DNA of 11,804 nt. It comes from an uncultured Clostridia bacterium (GTDB taxonomy: Bacteria; Bacillota; Clostridia; Oscillospirales; Ruminococcaceae). Every line of letters begins with the position of its first letter. Within the stretch, counting starts at the first letter, position 1. The notes under the pieces were generated by a model. The model was not told the origin of the DNA. It saw only the letters and a program-made list of their open reading frames with translations, and did no database searches. Below, one piece after another: positions 1 through 6,531 of the stretch. The stretch spans positions 1-11,804 of the forward strand of contig CAMNBY010000232.1 of NCBI GenBank assembly GCA_946533615.1. Reading direction: 5' to 3'. The translations under genes and the position numbers were made by a program.

Positions 1-660
1 GGCGACCTCCACCTCACCGACGGAGACCTCTGCCTGCGGCAGCTCGAACGAAAAGCCAATCTCGGCCTCGGGAGCGTCGATCTCCGCGCTGACCGTCGGT
101 GCTTCGCCAAGATCAAAGCCAAAGCCGCCGCCTGTCTCGGGCAGCTCCAGCTCGGGAGACTCGACCTCTGCTGCGGGCAGCTCCCCGATGGGCGCTATCC
201 CGACAGGCGTTGCCGTTACCTCTATCTTCGCTTTCGGAAGCTCCGCCTCTGCGGTCAGGCCTGCGGCACTAAAGCCCTCAAGCCCCGCTGTGTCGGGCAG
301 GGAAGCCGCGACCTCGGCCGCAGAGATCTCTCCCGAAAGGGTCGGCGCCTCAAAGGGCTTGGTCTCGCCTGTCTCGGGCAGGCCTTCGATGCTCACGGAC
401 TGCTCGGGCAGCTCAAATCCCGCCTGCAAAGCACGAACCTCGGGCGCATCAAAGTCAGCCGCCTGCGGCTCGATCTCGGGGGCCTCGTAGCCGACCTTCG
501 GCTCGCCGATCTCCATCTCGACGCTTGAGCGGATAGCCCTCCTGTTCGCGCCGTCGGTGTCTTCAACAACAGCCAGCATAACAGAGGTCATCTCGTATTC
601 AAACAGAGCCTTTGCTCTCTCCATGTTCATGTTGTAGAGCTTCTCTCTCTCGTCTTCCAT
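1..660 (-). CDS. Pro/Glu/Ala-rich repetitive protein, C-terminus cut by window edge
   Basis: The minus strand is open from an ATG at 658-660 to the left edge, giving 220 residues with no stop, so the true C-terminus lies outside. The start is supported by a strong GAGGAGGGAG ribosome binding site directly upstream. Residues 1 to about 45 are charged and probably helical (MEDEREKLYNMNMERAKALF at the N-terminus). From about residue 50 onward the sequence is low complexity, with recurring short blocks such as APEV, ELPE, GLPET, ELPAAEV, SPELELPET, APEAEI and ELPQAEV. These alternate proline, acidic and aliphatic residues every few positions. There is no signal peptide, no transmembrane segment and no cysteine. 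The pattern resembles eukaryotic periaxin/AHNAK repeats at the level of style only; I do not claim homology. It is the last visible gene of the WXG100 operon, 120 bases after the preceding stop. Function unknown. Confidence 0.85.
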   Translation of the reverse strand, partial: MEDEREKLYNMNMERAKALFEYEMTSVMLAVVEDTDGANRRAIRSSVEMEIGEPKVGYEAPEIEPQAADFDAPEVRALQAGFELPEQSVSIEGLPETGETKPFEAPTLSGEISAAEVAASLPDTAGLEGFSAAGLTAEAELPKAKIEVTATPVGIAPIGELPAAEVESPELELPETGGGFGFDLGEAPTVSAEIDAPEAEIGFSFELPQAEVSVGEVEVA

Positions 661-692
661 AAGCTCCCTCCTCAGAAGTATCCCGTCCTGCC

Positions 693-708
693 GCCTGAGC
701 CGTCAGGC
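693..708 (-). other. Intercistronic GC hairpin before the Pro/Glu-rich gene
   Basis: GCCTGA, a four-base loop and TCAGGC form a perfect 6-bp stem in the 120-base gap between the 101-residue WXG100 gene and the Pro/Glu-rich gene. There is no U-tract after it, so it is not a classical terminator. It may be an mRNA processing or stability element, or chance in GC-rich DNA. The rest of the gap (709-780) is GC-rich and shows no promoter. Confidence 0.35.
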
Positions 709-780
709 ATTATCGTACAAACACGCTCCGAACGCGGCGCGGCAGATAAGCAAGGGCGGCGGCCGGGTGTCAGAGTTTTG

Positions 781-1086
781 CTATACCAGGCTTTCGGGGA
801 TATTGTCGGCAATGGCCTGGTCGGCTTTTTCCATCTGGTCGGCATCCGCGTTCAGCAGGGCGGAAAGCGCCATAACTATAGAAGGTACTGTGGAATCCAT
901 ATACTCGTTGACGGGGCCTGTGATAAAGGCGGACATTTTGTCCTTGCTGGCGCCCTCCCAGCCAGTTACTGCGTCGGCGAAGTCCTTCTGGAAGGCTGCG
1001 GCGGCGGTCTTGTATCTTGCGGCGATGTCCTCGATCTGTGCGGCAGCCGCTCTCATTTCCGTAAATCTGTAAACTATATCAGCCAT
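781..1086 (-). CDS. WXG100 (ESAT-6-like) protein, canonical WEG motif
   Basis: This 101-residue protein is a canonical member of the WXG100 superfamily, small helical-hairpin proteins exported as dimers by type VII secretion systems. The length fits the family. The signature is W43-E44-G45, in TGWEGASKDKMSAF, between two predicted helices: an Ala-rich one at about residues 7-40 and a second at about 48-90. The hallmark phenylalanine downstream of the motif is present (F54). The usual C-terminal YxxxD/E export signal is not visible; the only YxxxE (Y6 to E10) is at the N-terminus, so a partner may supply the signal. The ATG start at 1084-1086 follows AAAGGAG with about 9 bases of spacing. The gene lies 20 bases after the 109-residue FIG variant, which suggests co-translation and perhaps a heterodimer. 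The family call is secure; the partner is inference. Confidence 0.9.
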   Translation of the reverse strand: MADIVYRFTEMRAAAAQIEDIAARYKTAAAAFQKDFADAVTGWEGASKDKMSAFITGPVNEYMDSTVPSIVMALSALLNADADQMEKADQAIADNIPESLV

Positions 1087-1106
1087 AGCTCAATTCTCCT
1101 TTCTGC

Positions 1107-1436
1107 TTACTTTGCTGCCGAGGTGGGGTCTCTGTTGACCTCACCAAGCTGAGGATCGACCGTGTCGAGCAGCTGGGTCTTGATGCTTTCCAGCATATTG
1201 TTGATGCCTGCGGTAAGAGAACCCTCGGGCGCGAGCAGGTTGTCTACAAGGGCGGGAGTCGCCTTCGTCAGGAAGAAATCGTTGAAGCCGCTTGAGGCGT
1301 CGCCGATAAAGTTGTTGGCAGAAAGCCCGGCGATAAGGGCCTTGAGCTCGTCATACAGCCCCTGAGCCGTATTCTGATAGGTGGTAACGCTCGCCTTGGC
1401 GTTGACGATTATCGCGCTGGTAAGTATTGATGCCAT
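1107..1436 (-). CDS. WXG100-like protein with FIG in place of WxG
   Basis: The ATG at 1434-1436 gives 109 residues starting MASILTS. AAAGGAG lies 8 bases upstream, so the longer reading from a TTG at 1452-1454 is unlikely because its codons overlap this ribosome binding site. The protein is helical and has the size of a WXG100 protein. F43-I44-G45 occupies the same residue numbers as W43-E44-G45 in the next gene, and NFIGDASSGFNDFF aligns well with GWEGASKDKMSAFI. I therefore read it as a divergent family member in which Phe replaces Trp in the turn. It has no cysteine, no signal peptide and no YxxxD/E tail. It sits between the FDT and WEG paralogues. A role as export partner or chaperone for one of them is inference; it could also be a small T7SS accessory helical protein. 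Confidence 0.8.
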   Translation of the reverse strand: MASILTSAIIVNAKASVTTYQNTAQGLYDELKALIAGLSANNFIGDASSGFNDFFLTKATPALVDNLLAPEGSLTAGINNMLESIKTQLLDTVDPQLGEVNRDPTSAAK

Positions 1437-1471
1437 GATCCATACTCCTTTCAATAATAAGTTTTATTCCT

Positions 1472-1487
1472 GCCCGCCGCTGCGGGC
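1472..1487 (-). other. Intercistronic hairpin between two WXG-like genes
   Basis: GCCCGC, loop AGCG and GCGGGC form a 6-bp all-GC stem in the 63-base gap between the 114- and 109-residue genes. The following transcript reads AGGAATAAAACTT, without a run of U. It therefore looks like a stability or processing stem, or a leaky attenuator, rather than a full terminator. Confidence 0.4.
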
Positions 1488-1499
1488 TTGTTCCTTTGT

Positions 1500-1844
1500 T
1501 CAGTCTGTCATGCTGTCGATCAGCGACTTGTACTCTGCAAAAACGCTCTGATAGCCGTTCTTGGCCGTTTTAAGGTTCCCGACGATCTGTTCGATGACCA
1601 TCATCTGTGCAACGATCGGCGACACGATATGGTAGAAGCAGGCGTTGTAGAACTTTCTGCCCGCAGGAGTGTCGAACCCGGCCTTCAGTGTTTGCAGCAT
1701 TTCGTAAACATCGGTCTTGAGAGCACGCAGATCCTCAACGATCCCTTCAAGCTCTTCGGTCGCCTTGTCAAAGGCCTCCTCGTCGATGATGATGTCGTTT
1801 TTCAGGTCGAACATTACGTTCAGCTCGGGGTTGCTGTCAGCCAT
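1500..1844 (-). CDS. WXG100-like protein with FDTPAG turn motif
   Basis: This 114-residue helical protein starts at an ATG at 1842-1844 that follows GGGAGGTGA at good spacing. A predicted acidic helix (about residues 22-53) is followed by the turn GFDTPAGRKFYNACF. F57-D58-T59 sits where WXG proteins carry W-x-G, with the conserved small residue (G62) and aromatic (F65) after it. A second hydrophobic helix covers about residues 72-110. The N-terminus has a roughly 12-residue extension relative to the neighbours. The single cysteine is C69. No C-terminal YxxxD/E is visible. The gene lies 19 bases after the TPR gene and is the first of three small WXG-like genes. Membership in the WXG100/T7SS helical-hairpin superfamily rests on size, turn motif and context; it is not a canonical WXG. 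Confidence 0.8.
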   Translation of the reverse strand: MADSNPELNVMFDLKNDIIIDEEAFDKATEELEGIVEDLRALKTDVYEMLQTLKAGFDTPAGRKFYNACFYHIVSPIVAQMMVIEQIVGNLKTAKNGYQSVFAEYKSLIDSMTD

Positions 1845-1863
1845 GTTGGGTCACCTCCCGATC

Positions 1864-3495
1864 TCATTCCTTCTCGGCGTCGCTGCGGCAGTCGGAAACG
1901 TACTGCTCGACTGCAGCCTTGTCCTCGTTGTCCAGCACCTCGGCCAGTTCAAGAGCCTTATCGTACTTTCCAAGCTCGGCATACATCCTCGCCCTGAACA
2001 GCAGGGCGTAGTTAGAGGATTCGTTCCGCTTCATTGTCTCGGTGCGGAAGAAGAGCAGCTCGGCGTTGTATTTCTCCTCGGCCTGCTGCATCGTGAAGCC
2101 CTTGCCCTCCTTTGCGAGCTGCAAGGTCGCAAAGGCCTCGGCGTACCTGCCGAAGAAGGAGTAGTAGCTGTCGCGGGAGCCGTTCTTCACAGCGGTTGCG
2201 TAGCTCAGGGCCTTCTCAAAATCGTTCTTCGCCGAGTAGCAGGAGAGCAGCATGAAATTCACCCTTGCGTTGAACTCCGATGCCTTCTCGATCCGCGCCT
2301 CGTTCTCCAGCTCGATCAGCTTTTCGGGAGTCGGCATACCGAACTTCACGGGGTCAACGCCCTCGGGGAGCTCCTCGCCGAAGATCCCCTCCGGATATGT
2401 CCTCACGGGGCTGCCGTTCTCGTCGTAGCTTACTTCGGCAAGCTCGCCGATGCTCTCGTCTATCGCTCCCTCGGAGATCATTGCGTCCATCCGCTGCATA
2501 TCCTGCTCGCGGAGAGCGTCGATCTCTGCGGGATCGACCGATATATCAGCAGGAGCAGGCGGCGCCGAGGTCGGCACGATGGGAGGCTCTGGCGTCTCCG
2601 GCTTTTCAGCCAGAAGGTTGAGCATATCTATCGCCTCGTCCAGCTTGTCAAGCTTTATGCACAGCTCTGCCAGCGAGAGCACAAGCTCGTTCTTCTGGTG
2701 AGGGCTGCCCTCGGGGCTGACTATGAGCTTGCTCAGCAGGTCGTAGGCCTTTTGGTCGAAGTCGCCGTCCTTGTCGGTCTCGCTGCCTGCTGCCGCAGCC
2801 AGAAGATTTGCGCGGCTAACATCAACTGCGAATTTCCCTGCCTCGTCGGTGACCGCGTATTTAAGCGCATCGTCAAGCGCTTCGTTTGCCTCGGTGTATT
2901 TCTCATCGGCCATCAGCAGGTTGAAGTGCGCCATGTAAGCCCGCAGCTCCGTGGGTGCAAGCGCTATCCACTTTACCGCGCATTTGTCGGCGCCTGCATA
3001 GTCCTCGAGCCTTGCGTAGAGCTGCAGCTTCTCGGTGATCACGTCGATGTCCAGCGAGGCTGCGCCTGTCTTGTCAAAGTCCTCGTATTTCTGATAGTTC
3101 ACGAGCGCCGCCTTGTAGTCCTGCTTGATCGTACACATCAGCGCAAGCTGGTAGAATATCCTCGCCTTGACGTCGGGCGAGCAGGGCTTTACGGAGGCGA
3201 GAGTGTAATACTCCATCGCCTTGCTCACGTTGCCCTCAAAGAAATAGGCGTTCGCCATGTTGAACAGGTTGTCGCCGTTCTGGGGCTCAGCGTCTATCGC
3301 CTTCTGGAAGTAGGGATAAGCCTGCTTGTACTTGCCCTCGGCCACCAGCGCCGCTCCTGCCCGCGAGAGGGCGTAAACGTCCTTGGGTGCCGAAGCAAGA
3401 GCCTTGTCATACCACTTGGCCGCGCCCTCATAGTTCTCGTTCGAGAACGCTATGTCCGCGTTTGCGATCGCTTCCTTGTAGGTCTCAATATCCAT
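1864..3495 (-). CDS. Tetratricopeptide repeat (TPR) protein
   Basis: I start this at the ATG at 3493-3495 (543 residues), because GAGGTGA lies just upstream; an in-frame GTG at 3504 falls inside that ribosome binding site. Residues 5-100 contain clear TPR helices, with motifs such as NYEGAAKWYDKALASAPKDV, GKYKQAYPYFQKAIDAEPQN and GNVSKAMEYYTLAS. More degenerate TPR-like helices follow at about 110-300 (for example KLDEAIDMLNLLAEKPE). A proline-rich linker lies at about 298-320, an acidic segment at 320-400, and a second helical TPR-like block at about 405-525 (FEKALSYATAVKNG, GKYDKALELAEVLDNED). There is no signal peptide or membrane segment, so it is probably cytoplasmic. TPR proteins are protein-protein adaptors. 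Its place between the 973-residue protein and the WXG-like proteins suggests a chaperone or assembly scaffold for them, which is inference. No enzymatic domain is seen. Confidence 0.9.
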   Translation of the reverse strand: MDIETYKEAIANADIAFSNENYEGAAKWYDKALASAPKDVYALSRAGAALVAEGKYKQAYPYFQKAIDAEPQNGDNLFNMANAYFFEGNVSKAMEYYTLASVKPCSPDVKARIFYQLALMCTIKQDYKAALVNYQKYEDFDKTGAASLDIDVITEKLQLYARLEDYAGADKCAVKWIALAPTELRAYMAHFNLLMADEKYTEANEALDDALKYAVTDEAGKFAVDVSRANLLAAAAGSETDKDGDFDQKAYDLLSKLIVSPEGSPHQKNELVLSLAELCIKLDKLDEAIDMLNLLAEKPETPEPPIVPTSAPPAPADISVDPAEIDALREQDMQRMDAMISEGAIDESIGELAEVSYDENGSPVRTYPEGIFGEELPEGVDPVKFGMPTPEKLIELENEARIEKASEFNARVNFMLLSCYSAKNDFEKALSYATAVKNGSRDSYYSFFGRYAEAFATLQLAKEGKGFTMQQAEEKYNAELLFFRTETMKRNESSNYALLFRARMYAELGKYDKALELAEVLDNEDKAAVEQYVSDCRSDAEKE

Positions 3496-3533
3496 TCTGA
3501 TCACCTCATAATGTATATAATAGTCTTTTTATC

Positions 3534-6455
3534 TCATATCCCGAAGCCTAAGCCCGACAGCGCATCTCCGATGCCTGCTGTGCTGAAGGAGCCGAAGAGC
3601 TCGTTAAGCGCAGCGTTTATGTCGTAGACCGATGTCAGCTGGCCTCCGATGGCGGTTGCAAAATCCGAGGAGCACAGGCTGTTGAAGGCTTCGTCCGAAG
3701 TGTCGATGATGCTGTTCATCGTGCCGCCCAGCAGGCTCTCTGCGCCCGAACCGAGCTTGCTCAGCAGGCCCGAGACGTCCGTGATGCCCGAAAGGTCGGG
3801 TATACCAAGCTGATCCGCAATGTCCGCGATGGCCGAAACGCTCGGCATCTCGATGCCCATTGCCTCTCCAAGCTTCGCAAGGTCGCCGTTTGCGATGGCC
3901 GAGCCAAGCTTTGAAAGATCGCCTGTGTCGATGCCGAGAGCCTCTCCGATCCTTGCCAGGTCGGGAGTCTCGATACCGAGCATACCGCCAAGCTTAGACA
4001 GGTCGCCCGAAGCAACTGCGTCCGCAAGCTTTCCGAGCTCTCCGGTGTCTACGCCAAGCATTTCGCCAAGCTTTGTGATGTCGGGAATGTCAACGCCTGC
4101 CGCCGAAGCGATCTTGCTCAGGTCGCCCGAAGCGATCGCATCTGCCAGCTTGCCGAGGTCGCCGGTGTCAACGCCCAGCATCTCGCCGATCTTTGTGATA
4201 TCTGCCTCAACGCCGAGCACGTTGGCTATCTTGCTTATGTCTCCGCTTGCAACAGCGTCCGCCAGCTTGCCGAGGTCGCCCGTGTCTATGCCGAGCATAT
4301 CGCCGATCTTGCTGATGTCTGCCTCAATGCCGAGCACATTCGCTATCTTGCTTATATCGCCGCTCTGTATTGCGTCGCCCAGCTTGCTCAGGTCGCTGAC
4401 ATCAACGCCCAGCGCCTCACCGATCTTGCTAAGCTCTGCATCAACGCCCAGTATCTGCGCCACCTTGGAGATGTCTCCGCTGGTAAGAGCATCTACCATG
4501 CTCTTGGCGTCGCCTATGTCTATTCCGAGGGCTTCGCCGATCTTCGTCAGCTGCGCATCGACCCCGATCAGGTCTGCTATCTGCTTTATGTCGCCCTCGG
4601 CGATGGCGGTGATGAGCTTTCCTGCGTCGCCCATGTCAATGCCGAGCATATCGCCGATCTTCGCGATGTCCGCATCTATCCCGAGAACACCTGCGATCTT
4701 TGATATGTCGCCGCTGGCGACTGCGTTTGCAAGCTCGGTGATGGCGCCGGTGTCGATGCCGATGAGCTCGCCCAGCTTTGTAAGGTCGGAGGCGCCCACG
4801 ATCTCGCAGACCTTTGCGATGTCGCCGTTGGCAATGGCTGTTCCAAGGTCGCCTATGGCGCCCAGGTCTATTCCAAGAGCCTCGCCTATCTTGGCGATGT
4901 CGGGATCGTTTATGCCAAGAGCCTCGGCAATCTTGCCGATGTTGCCCTGAGCAATCGCTTCGCCAAGCTTTTCAAGGTCTGCGTTATTGATGCCGATGGC
5001 CTCTCCGAGCTTCTCAAGATCGACCTTGTCAAGACCGATCGCGGCGCCCAGCTCTTTAAGTTTCTCGTAATCAAGTCCGAGAGCCTCCGCGATGTCCTCG
5101 GCGCTCAGGCTCTCAAAGAGCTCCGTCAGGCCGATGGCATCTGCCAGCGATGACAGGCCGTTGCCGAGCAGCTCCTTGATGTTGTCCGTGTCAAGTATGT
5201 TTCCGAGAATCTTCTCGCCGAGAGCCTCGGCAAACGACGAGGGATCTTTGATGATGTCTATTATGTCGGTGATGCTGTCGATGCCGAGGTCGCTCAGGTT
5301 GTCGAGCCCGAGCCAGCCGATGATACCGCCCTCGCCGAACAGCCACTCCGTAGAGTCCTTGATGTTGTCGAAAAGATCCGTGACCGCCTGCCCGAGCGAG
5401 GTGTTGCACAAGTAATCCACGGCGGCGCTGTACAGGTCGCCCAGCTGCTCCATGATAAAGGTGCCCGCAAGGTCGAGCATACTGCCTGCCATGCTGCCGA
5501 GTATGTCGGCGCCTGTTTTGTCAAAGAAGTTCGAGAAGAAGCCGCCCAGAGTTCCGTGCTCCAGCAGGTAGTCAGTACCCTGTATTATCATCTGGCCGAG
5601 GAACTTTGCGGCGCCCTCCGCCAGTATCTCGGCTGCCTTTCCGAGCACTGCCGAGCCCGTTGCACCGATCACGGCGCTCACGGCCGAGCCTGCCGCTCCG
5701 GCAAGAGCGCCGGTAACAGCGCCCGTGAAGAAGGCGCTTCCGGCCGAATCGAATATCTCTCCTGCCGACTTGCCCTGTGCTATGCCCGTGACGACCGTGG
5801 CGGCCGTACTCGTCAGGGCAGCAGTCAGTGCGGCGTGTGCGGCAGCTCCGAATATCGGCGCCGCTGCACCTCCCGTGACGACAGACAAGACGAACAGCCC
5901 CGCTATCAGGACCGCACCCGCAACTATCTTGATTATAGCCTTGTAATGCTTTTTGATGAATGCGACGGTCGCTTTCCAAGCCTTGACTATCGCCTTGCCA
6001 ATGGCCTTGCAGGCATCAACGATGGCGTTTCCGATAGCAACAAAGAAATCCTTGATTTTTTGATACCACTTCTTCGGCTTCGGCTTGTGGTAGACCGCCC
6101 AGGGATTATCCTTGTAGAATACCTCCTGCCTTGCCGCGATGGTCTGGTACACCGTCCTGTCGGTGTTGATCGTGTTTACAACAAAGTTTGCGAACCTGCG
6201 GCCGACGTCCTGTATCTTTTCGTTGACGGGCTCCTCGGTGTTCTTCACCCTGTGGTCGAGGCAGTCGATGGCCTCCTGCATCTGGGAGGTGGAGCTCTCG
6301 GGGTCGGCGGCGATCTCTGTCAGCTCGCTCTTTGTGAACTTAAAGGCGTCCACGATGTTCTTGTGGGTCTTGGACACATCTCCGAAGCTGTCGATGAACG
6401 CATTAACTCTTTTCTTGCCTTTTTTTCCGCTTCCTGCGTAAAGTTCCAGTCGCAC
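3534..6455 (-). CDS. Large T7SS-effector-like membrane protein with 39-residue tandem repeats
   Basis: A GTG start at 6453-6455, with AGGTGAG five bases upstream, gives 973 residues. Residues 1-120 form a charged, helical head ending in NPWAVYHKPKPKKW. Residues 130-172 are amphipathic and Lys/Ala-rich. A probable transmembrane helix lies at about 173-193 (KIVAGAVLIAGLFVLSVVTG). Residues 195-285 are glycine/alanine-rich with GAVTGALAGAAG-type zippers. This order, with a helical head, a hydrophobic segment and a Gly/Ala region but no N-terminal signal peptide, is what many Firmicutes T7SS (LXG-like) polymorphic toxins show before the toxin domain. Here no nuclease, ADP-ribosyltransferase or lipase motif follows. 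Instead residues about 462-857 are tandem repeats, then a 115-residue Ser/Gly-rich tail ending LSGLGFGI. It may be a membrane-active or structural secreted protein. A toxin role is unproven, and I see no recognisable immunity gene. Confidence 0.88.
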   Translation of the reverse strand: MRLELYAGSGKKGKKRVNAFIDSFGDVSKTHKNIVDAFKFTKSELTEIAADPESSTSQMQEAIDCLDHRVKNTEEPVNEKIQDVGRRFANFVVNTINTDRTVYQTIAARQEVFYKDNPWAVYHKPKPKKWYQKIKDFFVAIGNAIVDACKAIGKAIVKAWKATVAFIKKHYKAIIKIVAGAVLIAGLFVLSVVTGGAAAPIFGAAAHAALTAALTSTAATVVTGIAQGKSAGEIFDSAGSAFFTGAVTGALAGAAGSAVSAVIGATGSAVLGKAAEILAEGAAKFLGQMIIQGTDYLLEHGTLGGFFSNFFDKTGADILGSMAGSMLDLAGTFIMEQLGDLYSAAVDYLCNTSLGQAVTDLFDNIKDSTEWLFGEGGIIGWLGLDNLSDLGIDSITDIIDIIKDPSSFAEALGEKILGNILDTDNIKELLGNGLSSLADAIGLTELFESLSAEDIAEALGLDYEKLKELGAAIGLDKVDLEKLGEAIGINNADLEKLGEAIAQGNIGKIAEALGINDPDIAKIGEALGIDLGAIGDLGTAIANGDIAKVCEIVGASDLTKLGELIGIDTGAITELANAVASGDISKIAGVLGIDADIAKIGDMLGIDMGDAGKLITAIAEGDIKQIADLIGVDAQLTKIGEALGIDIGDAKSMVDALTSGDISKVAQILGVDAELSKIGEALGVDVSDLSKLGDAIQSGDISKIANVLGIEADISKIGDMLGIDTGDLGKLADAVASGDISKIANVLGVEADITKIGEMLGVDTGDLGKLADAIASGDLSKIASAAGVDIPDITKLGEMLGVDTGELGKLADAVASGDLSKLGGMLGIETPDLARIGEALGIDTGDLSKLGSAIANGDLAKLGEAMGIEMPSVSAIADIADQLGIPDLSGITDVSGLLSKLGSGAESLLGGTMNSIIDTSDEAFNSLCSSDFATAIGGQLTSVYDINAALNELFGSFSTAGIGDALSGLGFGI
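3885..4943 (-). repeat. Nine tandem 38-40 residue (about 117 bp) coding repeats
   Basis: Within the 973-residue protein, repeat units begin at residues 505, 545, 583, 622, 661, 700, 739, 778 and 818, and the last ends at 857. The spacing is 38-40 residues (114-120 bp). Each unit holds three related sub-repeats of about 13 residues: DISKIANVLGIEA, DISKIGDMLGIDTG and DLGKLADAVASG. The core pattern is D-[IL]-x-K-[IL] followed by LGI or an equivalent, and then an acidic or Gly turn. Degenerate copies extend to about residue 462 on one side and about 887 on the other. Neighbouring units encode the same peptide with different synonymous codons (for example KIANV at two places), so the peptide rather than the DNA appears conserved. 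Three short helices per unit suggest an ARM/HEAT-like solenoid, which is inference. Confidence 0.92.
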
Positions 6456-6504
6456 TTGTTCTCACCTGCTTTACTCGTCGTTGGGGTCAAAAGCTGTGTC
6501 GGAA

Positions 6505-6521
6505 GACGGCGCTGCGCCGTC
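6505..6521 (-). other. 7-bp hairpin between the coiled-coil gene and the large repeat gene
   Basis: GACGGCG, a three-base loop and CGCCGTC form a perfect inverted repeat in the 76-base gap between the 195- and 973-residue genes. No U-run follows directly; a TTTT occurs only about 10 bases later. Weak attenuation or processing is possible. The same bases also fall inside an open out-of-frame extension of the upstream gene. Confidence 0.35.
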
Positions 6522-6531
6522 AGCTGTAGGT

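Noticed and set aside
672..710. A 12-codon ORF (MPDGSGGRTGYF) ending inside the ribosome binding site of the Pro/Glu-rich gene
   Set aside because: It has no ribosome binding site of its own and is too short to judge; it could be a leader peptide, but nothing supports this beyond its position.
1437..1454. TTG start adding MKGVWI to the FIG-type protein
   Set aside because: The added codons include the AAAGGAG that serves the ATG at 1436.
781..1844. C-terminal YxxxD/E export signals in the small WXG-like proteins
   Set aside because: I checked each tyrosine; none near a C-terminus has Asp or Glu at +4. The only match is N-terminal in the WEG protein.
1717..3627. A 636-codon open frame on the plus strand opposite the TPR gene
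   Set aside because: It is antisense to a clear TPR protein, has no recognisable domain and no proper ribosome binding site. It arises from the GC-rich codon pattern of the real gene.
3885..4943. CRISPR-like regular repetition
   Set aside because: The repeats are about 117 bp, directly adjacent without unique spacers, and keep one open reading frame; they are coding repeats.
3820..4950. A 376-codon plus-strand frame with apparent SPxSMP repeats
   Set aside because: It is the mirror image of the 39-residue coding repeat; the repetition comes from the real minus-strand gene.
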